Source: Desulfobulbaceae bacterium
GTDB taxonomy: Bacteria > Desulfobacterota > Desulfobulbia > Desulfobulbales > SURF-16
NCBI GenBank assembly: GCA_002868945.1
Contig: PKTX01000006.1
Coordinates: 46,963-110,962 of the forward strand
Length of the DNA: 64,000 nt
Reading direction: 5' to 3'
Under the pieces are notes generated by a model. The model was not told the DNA's origin. It saw only the letters and a list, made by a program, of their open reading frames with translations, and ran no database searches. This document shows, piece by piece, positions 17,016-25,507 of this stretch (within the stretch, counting starts at the first letter, position 1; each line of letters starts with the position of its first letter). Both the position numbers and the translations under genes were made by a program.

Positions 17016-18773
17016 ATGTTGGGAGGAGAGACGTTGAAGGAAAAAAGTCAAGCTGTGGGCCGCCTAGTCCGCCTGGTGCCGATATTGCTGGCCCTGTTGT
17101 CCATGATGGGCTGTATGGGGTCGGCTGAGCCCAGCCTGGCGTCGTCGTCTGACGTCATTAACGTTGTGTCGCCGCCGAACAACGTCTGGGTCACCGGTGA
17201 GAAGCTTTATCTGGCCGGTGTCGTCACGGACGCCGGCCTGACGGAGCTGAAGATATCCGGTGTCTCCAACGATGCCCGCAAGAATATGATCAAGGTGGAC
17301 AATAAGGCCTTTGGCGTCATGCTGAGCTTGTCGAAGGGCAAGAACACCATTCGTCTGACCGCCGGCGCCCAGCAGCAGCAACTGACGCTCTACTACCTGC
17401 CGGAAAAGGATCTGCGCAAGGGAGCCTCCCCTCCCAAGGGTTATAAACGTTTTTATGTTCACAAGAACCCCTCTGCCCTTGATTGCAAGGAGTGTCATCG
17501 AGTGCGGCGGGGTGCCTATGATTTCAAACGCAACGTGCCGGCCCGGGCCAACTGCACCACCGGCTGTCATACCGACATGGGCAAAAGCGCCCATGTCCAT
17601 GGCCCGGTGGGCGCCGGGGTCTGCATCTCCTGTCATAATCCCCATGGCTCCTACAATCCCATGTCACTGGCCCGCACCGGCAAGGAGATGTGTGTCGTCT
17701 GTCATCAGGCCAAGATCGAGGAATTTGACGATGCCGTGGTCCATACCCCGGTAGAGGAGGGCTGTGTCTCCTGTCACAATCCCCACGAATCTGCCATGCG
17801 CTTTCAACTGCGCGGCAATGGCGCCAGTGTCAGCAGTCTCTGTTTTAACTGTCATGAGGCGGCAATCTTTACCAAGAGTCATCGTCATGGTCCGGTGGGG
17901 GCGGGTGACTGTATTGCCTGCCATACACCCCATGCCGGCAAACATGAGAGTCTCCTCATCGCCGCGCCGGACAAGGGCGAGGTCTGTTTTCAGTGCCATA
18001 AGGATCGGCAGCAGGAGTTTACCATGCGGCATGTCCATGCCCCGGTGCAGGATAATTGCAACAAGTGCCATGATCCCCACAGCTCCGAGGCCCGTTTTCA
18101 GCTGCACAAGGAGGGCAGCCAGCTCTGTGCCGACTGTCATGAACAGATGAGTCCGGAGCTCTATAAGACCATCAAGACCTCCAAGTATAAGCATCAGCCG
18201 GTGGATGAGGGGCGCTGTACGGATTGCCATCGGGCCCATTCCTCAGACGTCAAATCCATGCTGAAAAAGGATACCGAGCAGCTCTGCTTTACCTGCCACG
18301 ATGAGCTGGCCGATCACGTGGCCGGCAGTGATTTCCGGCACGGCCCCGTACAGACCGGTGATTGCATGGCCTGTCATGATGTGCATGGCTCTAATAACAG
18401 CCGTATCCTCAGCAAATATTTCCCGGAGGAATTCTATAAAGAGTATCGGCCCGAGAACTATGAACTCTGCTTTGGTTGTCACAACAAGGATATTGCCAAG
18501 AAGAAATTCACCAAGACCCTCACCAATTTTCGGGACGGCGAATACAACCTGCACTACTTCCATGTCAACATGAAGAAGGGCCGTAACTGTGTGGCCTGCC
18601 ATGATCCCCATGCCAGCACCCAGACCAAACATATCCGTACCGAGGTCCCCTTCGGTGCCTGGTCGTATCCTATTTCCATTACCAAGACGACCAATGGCGC
18701 CACCTGTGTGGTGGGCTGTCATGCCCCGAAGACCTATGACAGGAAGAGACCACAGATCAAGCCAAGCAGGTAG
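17016..18773 (+). CDS. Multiheme c-type cytochrome lipoprotein with Ig-like N-terminus (14 CXXCH + 2 CX3CH)
   Basis: Lipobox-like LLSMMGC; 14 CXXCH plus CTTGCH and CVVGCH counted in the translation. Confidence 0.88.
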   Translation: MLGGETLKEKSQAVGRLVRLVPILLALLSMMGCMGSAEPSLASSSDVINVVSPPNNVWVTGEKLYLAGVVTDAGLTELKISGVSNDARKNMIKVDNKAFGVMLSLSKGKNTIRLTAGAQQQQLTLYYLPEKDLRKGASPPKGYKRFYVHKNPSALDCKECHRVRRGAYDFKRNVPARANCTTGCHTDMGKSAHVHGPVGAGVCISCHNPHGSYNPMSLARTGKEMCVVCHQAKIEEFDDAVVHTPVEEGCVSCHNPHESAMRFQLRGNGASVSSLCFNCHEAAIFTKSHRHGPVGAGDCIACHTPHAGKHESLLIAAPDKGEVCFQCHKDRQQEFTMRHVHAPVQDNCNKCHDPHSSEARFQLHKEGSQLCADCHEQMSPELYKTIKTSKYKHQPVDEGRCTDCHRAHSSDVKSMLKKDTEQLCFTCHDELADHVAGSDFRHGPVQTGDCMACHDVHGSNNSRILSKYFPEEFYKEYRPENYELCFGCHNKDIAKKKFTKTLTNFRDGEYNLHYFHVNMKKGRNCVACHDPHASTQTKHIRTEVPFGAWSYPISITKTTNGATCVVGCHAPKTYDRKRPQIKPSR

Positions 18774-18828
18774 CGGAGAGGGGAGCCGGTTTGTGTAGCA
18801 GGTTGTAGCGGCCTGGCCCGAAAAAATC

Positions 18829-20922
18829 GTGACGGAAGGGAAGAACAGGGAGATGCAGGAAAGAAGAAAGTCTCGCTGTCTTATTTGTCTGCCACTTCTT
18901 TTTTGGGCCTTGATCAGCGCCGTGCCGGGCCATGCCGGCCAGGACCTGACGGCCAACTGGAGCCATGGTGACGGCAAGGATGAGGTGGCCACGGATGACT
19001 ACTTCATAACCTACACCCTTGACCTGAAACAGGAGGTCACCGAAGCCATGTCCCTGCACGAGGCACTCCGTTACAGCACGAGCTGGCGTGAGGAGCGTGA
19101 CAGCCAGAGCCTTGATCCCAGTCTGCGCTTTGCCGTGACCAATGATCTCTTTCTCTTTGAACTCTTTGGGGCGGCCAGCCGGCAGCGCAACTCCGAGAGT
19201 GCCGATCAGAAACGGGCCAACTGGGAGGCCTCCTGGACCAGTGCTTGGCAGAAGCGCTTCTGGCCCACCCTGCGGGCTACTTATGGCGAGGATTGGCAGG
19301 AAGATGACAATTCTCCTAAGATCACGGATAAAGAGACAAAAAACGAGACTGTTGCCCTGGAGTGGGATCTGGAGCTGTTGAAGGCCTATTATAACTACAG
19401 CCGAAGCCGTTTTTTCGACAATGCCGGTGATCGTCAGAATGAGAATACCAACAATTTTGCCAAGCTGGAGGCCGCTCACACCTTCTGGCAGAACCGTCTT
19501 AATCTCGGCTTTTCCCACCAATACTCCGAAACACGCGATATCTCCACCACCAACCTTGTCGGCACGGCAACATCTGCCCTGGTCAAACAGGGGCTGGCCC
19601 AGGTCCTCCATGGTTTGGATTCCACCCCTCTCACCACCACCTCCGGCGAACTGACCTCGGAGGCCGCCCTGCATGACGGCGATCTGGAGACCGCCTCGGC
19701 CCTGGTCACCAACGGCATTGATACGCCGCCCCATACCGTGGCCGTTAAGGTGGATTTCAAGAAGATTGACAGGCTCTATCTCTATAGTCTGGATGATGAG
19801 GCGGCGGCAGCCGCCGGTTTCACCTTTGCCTTTTATACCAGTGATAACGGCACGGATTGGCAGCTGCAGACCACCTCCCTGCCTTTTACCTATAACAGCA
19901 CGGAGAAACGGTTTGAGTTTGTCGTGCCCGGCACCGCCTCCCAGTGGCTCAAGCTGGTTGTCACCAGCAGCCCCCTGGCCACGGTTGAGTTCAGTGAAAT
20001 CGAGGCATATCAACTTGTGACAGGCATCAATGAGGCGGAATTGACCTCGACCTCGTCAAGCATGATTACGGATGTCAATGTTGGGGCGCGGCTCACTGAA
20101 GCTCTTTTTATGACTTATAACCTCTCGTTCGAGGATGGCGAGTATGGTTCCGGTGTCGATTATGACCGCTTCAGCCAGGCCGGCCAGTTGCGTTGGCAGG
20201 CCATGACCGACCTCTCCGCCAGTTTGGCTGTTAATGAGTCGAAATCTCGTAATGGTGATGCAGATCAGTCCACCACCCGTTCCTATTCCATAAATATGAA
20301 TAGTGTTCCCCTGGAAACCGTCGACGTCAATATGGGTATGAGCAGGTCGGAGAATTATCGAGGCGGGGATCGTCAGTCGGTGAGCCATATTGTCGGCCTC
20401 TATACCACGGCAGCCCTTTATCCGGATCTCGACGGCAGTTTGGATGTGAATTACAGTCACAAGAAAGATGATGAGACAGAGCTGACCAGCAAGAATTATC
20501 ATACGGTCTTGAGCCTGACCGCCCGGCTGGTGCCGGGATTGACCGCTGATTTGACCACCGATTACCAGCACAGCCTCGGTGATGAAGGCGCAGAGAGTAC
20601 CGGCGCCAATCTCAGTCTCAACTGGCGGAGCAGTGAGATGCTTTCCATTAATATGTCGGCCAACAAGCAGTGGCAGGGCAGTGAAAGCCAGAGCGAAGGG
20701 GCGGCATTGTCGCTCTCCCTTGCCCCCACCGCCACCACCCAGTTTTCGCTGAGTTATAACTATGCCATGACAGAGGAACGGATCAACAGATATGCCGCTT
20801 TTGGCAGTTGGTCCCTGGGCCCCCATTTTACCCTGCAGGGTACCGGCAGCTATGCCGAAAGCCAGGGCATGGAGGAGTGGCGCATTCAGTCGCAACTGGT
20901 GGCCAGATTTTCGGTGATGTAG
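18829..20922 (+). CDS. Outer-membrane beta-barrel (porin-cytochrome-conduit type) with inserted F5/8C (discoidin)-like segment
   Basis: Signal peptide ALISAVPGHA; alternating amphipathic strands over the whole length; insert HTVAVKVDFKKIDRLYLYSLDD...FAFYTSDNGTDWQ...FVVPGTASQWLKLVVTSSP..VEFSEIEAYQL. Confidence 0.72.
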   Translation: MTEGKNREMQERRKSRCLICLPLLFWALISAVPGHAGQDLTANWSHGDGKDEVATDDYFITYTLDLKQEVTEAMSLHEALRYSTSWREERDSQSLDPSLRFAVTNDLFLFELFGAASRQRNSESADQKRANWEASWTSAWQKRFWPTLRATYGEDWQEDDNSPKITDKETKNETVALEWDLELLKAYYNYSRSRFFDNAGDRQNENTNNFAKLEAAHTFWQNRLNLGFSHQYSETRDISTTNLVGTATSALVKQGLAQVLHGLDSTPLTTTSGELTSEAALHDGDLETASALVTNGIDTPPHTVAVKVDFKKIDRLYLYSLDDEAAAAAGFTFAFYTSDNGTDWQLQTTSLPFTYNSTEKRFEFVVPGTASQWLKLVVTSSPLATVEFSEIEAYQLVTGINEAELTSTSSSMITDVNVGARLTEALFMTYNLSFEDGEYGSGVDYDRFSQAGQLRWQAMTDLSASLAVNESKSRNGDADQSTTRSYSINMNSVPLETVDVNMGMSRSENYRGGDRQSVSHIVGLYTTAALYPDLDGSLDVNYSHKKDDETELTSKNYHTVLSLTARLVPGLTADLTTDYQHSLGDEGAESTGANLSLNWRSSEMLSINMSANKQWQGSESQSEGAALSLSLAPTATTQFSLSYNYAMTEERINRYAAFGSWSLGPHFTLQGTGSYAESQGMEEWRIQSQLVARFSVM

Positions 20923-21080
20923 CTCCTGTGCAGCGCGGTGGGGAAAAATAGATTACCACGGAGTTTCAGCCGGTTTGACTACCATGACAGCCTGTTGTTT
21001 ATTCGAGGTGATTGGCAGGAGCTCACCCCTGTGAGCGATGAACACTAATGGATATCTTGAAGAATGAGGCGTACATACCT

Positions 21081-21650
21081 ATGAAGAGGATAGTGGTACT
21101 GTTGCTGCTGCTGGCCATGGTCACCGGCGGCTGCGCCCGGCGGGGCGGCCTGGAGAGCTTCAGCCGGGAGAATATCGATATCGGTTTTGTCAGGACCATT
21201 GCTGTCCTGCCTTTACAAAATAACAGCAACGATGAGTATGCCCCGGAACGGGTGCGCAATATCACCATGACCCAGGTGCTGGGTCGCGGTATATTTGATG
21301 TGGTGGACAAGGGGGTGGTGGATAGTCTCCTGCACGAGGAGGCTATTGACCCGGGCAAACCGCTGGACCGCCAGGCCCTGCGTCGTCTCGGCCAGCGTCT
21401 CAACGTGCAGGCGGTGATGCTCGGCACCATTGATCTGGCCGATGAGGGGCGCAAGGGCTCGGTGGTCTATCCCCTGCTCTCCGTGACCATGCGTCTGCTG
21501 GAGGTGGAAAGCGGTCTGGTCATATGGCAGGCCAGCGCCAGCGCCAGCGGTGATTCGATCTGGCGGCGCCTCTTTGGTCTGGCGGCGGTGGGCCGCTTTG
21601 AATTGACCCTTGGTCTGGTGGATAAAATGCTGGCCACCATTCCGCAATAA
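21081..21650 (+). CDS. CsgG/LpoB-like envelope lipoprotein
   Basis: Lipobox VTGGC; RTIAVLPLQNNSNDEYAPERVRNITMTQVLGRGIFDVVDKGVVD..., LLEVESGLVIWQASASASG. Confidence 0.65.
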   Translation: MKRIVVLLLLLAMVTGGCARRGGLESFSRENIDIGFVRTIAVLPLQNNSNDEYAPERVRNITMTQVLGRGIFDVVDKGVVDSLLHEEAIDPGKPLDRQALRRLGQRLNVQAVMLGTIDLADEGRKGSVVYPLLSVTMRLLEVESGLVIWQASASASGDSIWRRLFGLAAVGRFELTLGLVDKMLATIPQ

Positions 21651-21655
21651 TGAAG

Positions 21656-21762
21656 GCCATCTTGAATAATTGCTATTTCGGAGTCTCGCAGGCTCGCTTA
21701 CCGGCCCGATTTTTTCGGCGCTACGAAAATAAAATATCTAATTATTCAAGATACCCTGAAGT
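21656..21762. repeat. MITE-like palindromic repeat, family A
   Basis: gccatcttgaataattgctattt ... aaaatatctaattattcaagataccc inverted termini. Confidence 0.8.
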
Positions 21763-21771
21763 GAGACGTTC

Positions 21772-23304
21772 ATGCCTCGACGCTTTAGCTGCATAGTGCT
21801 CCTGGTGGCGGCGACACTCTTGCTGGTGTCGCCGGCAGTGCACAGTCGCCAGTCCCGCATTGCCGTGCTGCCCATGGAAGACTTGAGCAGAGGAGGCAAC
21901 GGCCTTAATTATGGGGTGACGCAACTGGTCAGGGACAATTTGGCGAGCCGGGATCTGGCCGTGCTGGGGCGGGATGAGGTGCTGGCCTTTATGGTGAAAA
22001 ACAGGGTGCGCTGGTTGGGCCATCTCGGCTCCCGCTATATCCGGCGTCTGCATGATGATCTGGGGGTCGACTATGCCCTGCTGGGCTCGGTGAACCAGCG
22101 ACGCGACACGAAACCCTATGTTCTGGGATTAACCCTGCAACTGATCCGTACCGAGGATGCGCGCCTGGTCTGGGCCCACAGTGTGGAGCTGTGTGATGCC
22201 GATGAGATAGGCCTGCTGGGGTTGGCCGGCTCACAGGATCTGCAGGAGATGGAACGATTGGTGGTGGGTAAGGCCCTGCAGGGGCTGGCCGCTGACCTCC
22301 GGCAGTATGGTGGCCCCCTGGATATCCAGGAAGGGGTGGAGTCCGTTTTCCTGGGGCCGGAGATTGTCAGGCCCGGCGAGGAGGTCTCCTGCCGCATCAC
22401 GTTGAGCCTGTCGGCCAGCCAGCTTTATAACACCACGGTCTCTGTGTTTGTGGACGAGCGGATTGTTGAGGCCCGCTACAGCAGTGTTGACAACAGTTTT
22501 CAGGCCGTCTGGAACGCGGCCCCTGCGGATGGCCACTATCCGGTGCAGGTGGCCATCAGTCGGCCCGGTCAGCTGGATAAAGAGGTTCTGGTGGGTGGCT
22601 ATCAAGTGGATGGTCTGGCCCCGAGCTTGGCCCTGCAGGTCAAGGGCCAGGAACTCAACGGTGTTGTTGTTCTCCGGAAAAAGATCGATATGATTCCCCT
22701 GCTTAAAAATCCGGAACCAATCAGCCGCTGGCGGATGAGTGTGCGGGATGAAGAGGGCCTTGTCGTCATGGGCGATGATGGCCGCGCTGGTCTGCCTGGC
22801 CGCTTCTCCTGGTGGGGGCAGGCCAAAAGCGGTGCCTTGGTGCCTGATGGCTTTTATACCATTGAGCTGGAGGTGTGGGACCGGGTCGGCAACAAGGGGG
22901 CAGCCCGCCAGACTATTCAGGTGATCCGTCAGGAGCCGGAGATGCAGGTGGCCTTGAACGAGCAGGATGACAAGGTGGTGGTTCATCTCAACTATGCCGG
23001 CCAGATTCCTTTGGACTACTGGCGCCTGGAGATTCGTGACAAAGAGGGGGGGCTTATTTCCGAAAGTAGCGGTACCGAAGCCCCCGAGGGGCTGGAGCTC
23101 GCTTTGGCAGCCATGCCGTCCGGCAAGATAAGCTATCATCTCTATGCCCAGGATATGCTCGGCAACCGGCTGTTGCGGCAGGTTGATGCCATGGTCCCCT
23201 TGGCAGGCGAAGCGTCTGATGAAGGCGGCGATTTCCTGGCCGAAGCCGTGGCGGAGGAGCGCAGTAAAGTAATGGCGCGACAGGTATGGACCGAAGATTT
23301 TTAG
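21772..23304 (+). CDS. Exported protein, CsgG/TolB-N-like domain plus Ig/FlgD-like C-terminal repeats
   Basis: SRIAVLPMEDLSRGGNGLNYGVTQLVRDNLASRDLAVLGRDEV...DYALLGSVNQ; YTIELEVWDRVGNKGAARQTIQV. Confidence 0.62.
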   Translation: MPRRFSCIVLLVAATLLLVSPAVHSRQSRIAVLPMEDLSRGGNGLNYGVTQLVRDNLASRDLAVLGRDEVLAFMVKNRVRWLGHLGSRYIRRLHDDLGVDYALLGSVNQRRDTKPYVLGLTLQLIRTEDARLVWAHSVELCDADEIGLLGLAGSQDLQEMERLVVGKALQGLAADLRQYGGPLDIQEGVESVFLGPEIVRPGEEVSCRITLSLSASQLYNTTVSVFVDERIVEARYSSVDNSFQAVWNAAPADGHYPVQVAISRPGQLDKEVLVGGYQVDGLAPSLALQVKGQELNGVVVLRKKIDMIPLLKNPEPISRWRMSVRDEEGLVVMGDDGRAGLPGRFSWWGQAKSGALVPDGFYTIELEVWDRVGNKGAARQTIQVIRQEPEMQVALNEQDDKVVVHLNYAGQIPLDYWRLEIRDKEGGLISESSGTEAPEGLELALAAMPSGKISYHLYAQDMLGNRLLRQVDAMVPLAGEASDEGGDFLAEAVAEERSKVMARQVWTEDF

Positions 23305-23888
23305 GCCTGTTGATCATGGTCGGGGTCACGGTCCTTTTTCTCGGGGGCTGTACCGCCTCGCGACCCTACCTTCAGGCCTATACGGCACAGGTGCCGGTAC
23401 AGGCCTGTAGCGTGGCGGTTTTGCCGGTTGTTAATCAGAGTGATTATGATCAGGGCGGCACCATTCTCCACCGTTTATTACTCAGTGCCCTGATAAATGA
23501 ACGCCCTTGGCGTCTGGCCCTTGAGGGGGATGTTCGCAAGATTTATCGCGAGTTGCATGTGCGGCCCTGGCAGCAGGCCAGCCCTGATCAGTTAAGGGTG
23601 CTCGGTTCACGGTTGGAGGTTGATCTGCTTATCGGGGGTAAAATTATAACAATGGAGGAGCAGATAAAGGGTGGCAAATTCAACCCACGTCTGAAAATTG
23701 AACTGCAGGTATATGACGGCGCAGACGGCACCCTGCTCTGGTCCACATATCACAGTAGAAAAGGCACGGATTATCGAAAATTAATGCATTTTGGCCTGAG
23801 CAACACGATTAGTGAGCTGGGCAAAAAGATGTTGAAGGAAATTCTGATATTATGGAAAGAAGAAGGTTTGTTGGCATGTCCCGAGTGA
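23286..23888 (+). CDS. CsgG/LpoB-like envelope lipoprotein
   Basis: Lipobox FLGGC; CSVAVLPVVNQSDYDQGGTILHRLLLSALINERPW...RLEVDLLIGGKIITME. Confidence 0.62.
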   Translation: MDRRFLGLLIMVGVTVLFLGGCTASRPYLQAYTAQVPVQACSVAVLPVVNQSDYDQGGTILHRLLLSALINERPWRLALEGDVRKIYRELHVRPWQQASPDQLRVLGSRLEVDLLIGGKIITMEEQIKGGKFNPRLKIELQVYDGADGTLLWSTYHSRKGTDYRKLMHFGLSNTISELGKKMLKEILILWKEEGLLACPE

Positions 23889-25507
23889 TATGGATGCTTG
23901 TTTCTCTGCTGTTGTGGGGAGGCATGAACCAGGAGGCCCATGCCTGGTTCTGGGATAAAGATGTCCTGGTCACCATCAACGGCACAAAGTTTACCGAGCA
24001 GGACTACCGGGACTGGTGGCGCAGCTGGCAGGAAGAAGATATGGCGGTGCCCGACTCCCTTGATGAGTTTGTCAACTGGCAGCTCTTGGCCCAGGAAGGA
24101 TTGCGGCTGCAACTGGACACCGAGCCGAGCTTCAGGCGCAAGGTGGAAACCTTTGTCAAGGTCCGCTCCTTGATGATGCTCAAGAATGAGGAGGTGGACG
24201 CCAAGGTAAATCCGAGTCATGAGCAACTGTGGGCCATGTATGAAGAGCAATACTGTCCGCGCTGGCAGATTGCCGTGTTTTTCTTTGCCACTGAAGAGCA
24301 GGCCCAGACCCAGGCCGCCGCTCTGCAGCAGGGAGAGATCAGCACCGAGGAGCTCAGGGAGCTTGGCCATGGCGAGGGTGGTCCCCTTTTTTATGAAGCA
24401 AAATGGCTGCGCGTCCCCCAGATAACAGAGGAGTGGTTTGCGGCGGTGAAGGGGCAGCAGCCCGGCCATATCACGACGCCGCAACCCATGGGCAACTATT
24501 TTATTATTCTGCATTTCATGGCGGAAAAGGGGCCGGACAAGGAAGATTTCGCTTCTGTGGAAAAATCCATTACCGCCAAGGTGAAGGATCGGCTCAGTGC
24601 CGACCGTACCGCGGCCCTGGTGGAAAAATTAAAGGAAAAATACCAGGTGGAGGTGGATGAGGAATTTCTGGCGGAAATCGACGAGACCCCCCTGGAGATG
24701 GAACGTGCCGAAAAACCGGTGATAACAACCAATGCGGGTGAGATAAGCGCTGGTGCCGTGCAGGCCATGATGGCCAAGGAACGTCAATTTCGCAAGCAAT
24801 ACAAGTTCGCAGCCGAGGATCCTGATCGGCTCAAAGAGAGGGTGGTGGCCAATATGCTCTCCCAGACCCTGATTTCCTGGGAGGCCATGGACCGCCATTA
24901 TGAAAAACGGCCGCCCTTTGCCGCGGTCTATGATTTTTATCGGAAGCACCGCCTTACCAAGGAGATTGAAAAGCGCTATATTAAACCGCAGGCCACTGTG
25001 GCTGAGGCTGAGGCCAAGGCCTATTATGAGGCACACCAAGATGAATTTTCTCATCCGGAGATGGTCAGCTATGTTCTGGTGGAGGCCGAGGAAAATCTGG
25101 TCAAGAGGATGCGGCGTGAAATAGCCGATGGCGCTGATTTCTTCAAGGTGGTGGACAAGCATTTCCCCGGCGGTCTGCCGGTGCAACAGATGCCGGTCAA
25201 CCATCTCGACCCGGCCCTCAGCGCGCCGCTTCTGGCTCTCAGCAAGGGAGAGGTAAGCATGCCTTTTACCATGAACAACAATGCCGCCATGGTCAGACTG
25301 GTGACCCGCAGGGCTGCCATGCCGTTGCCCTTTCCGCAGGTCAAGGCTGAGATTATCAAGAAGCTCGGCGACGAAAAGTTTACAGCCGGCCGTCGGGAAT
25401 TTCTTGATTTACTCAAGGAGAGATCCGTCATTACGGTGAATGAAAAAGTTTGGAACAGGCTACACAAGGAGCTCACACAACAACATGAATCCACGGACAC
25501 CCATTAA
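23876..25507 (+). CDS. Periplasmic peptidyl-prolyl isomerase (SurA/PpiC-like)
   Basis: SurA-N-like VLVTINGTKFTEQDYRDWW; two parvulin-like segments (RWQIAVFFFATEEQA..., EMVSYVLVEAEENLV...). Confidence 0.8.
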   Translation: MSRVIWMLVSLLLWGGMNQEAHAWFWDKDVLVTINGTKFTEQDYRDWWRSWQEEDMAVPDSLDEFVNWQLLAQEGLRLQLDTEPSFRRKVETFVKVRSLMMLKNEEVDAKVNPSHEQLWAMYEEQYCPRWQIAVFFFATEEQAQTQAAALQQGEISTEELRELGHGEGGPLFYEAKWLRVPQITEEWFAAVKGQQPGHITTPQPMGNYFIILHFMAEKGPDKEDFASVEKSITAKVKDRLSADRTAALVEKLKEKYQVEVDEEFLAEIDETPLEMERAEKPVITTNAGEISAGAVQAMMAKERQFRKQYKFAAEDPDRLKERVVANMLSQTLISWEAMDRHYEKRPPFAAVYDFYRKHRLTKEIEKRYIKPQATVAEAEAKAYYEAHQDEFSHPEMVSYVLVEAEENLVKRMRREIADGADFFKVVDKHFPGGLPVQQMPVNHLDPALSAPLLALSKGEVSMPFTMNNNAAMVRLVTRRAAMPLPFPQVKAEIIKKLGDEKFTAGRREFLDLLKERSVITVNEKVWNRLHKELTQQHESTDTH

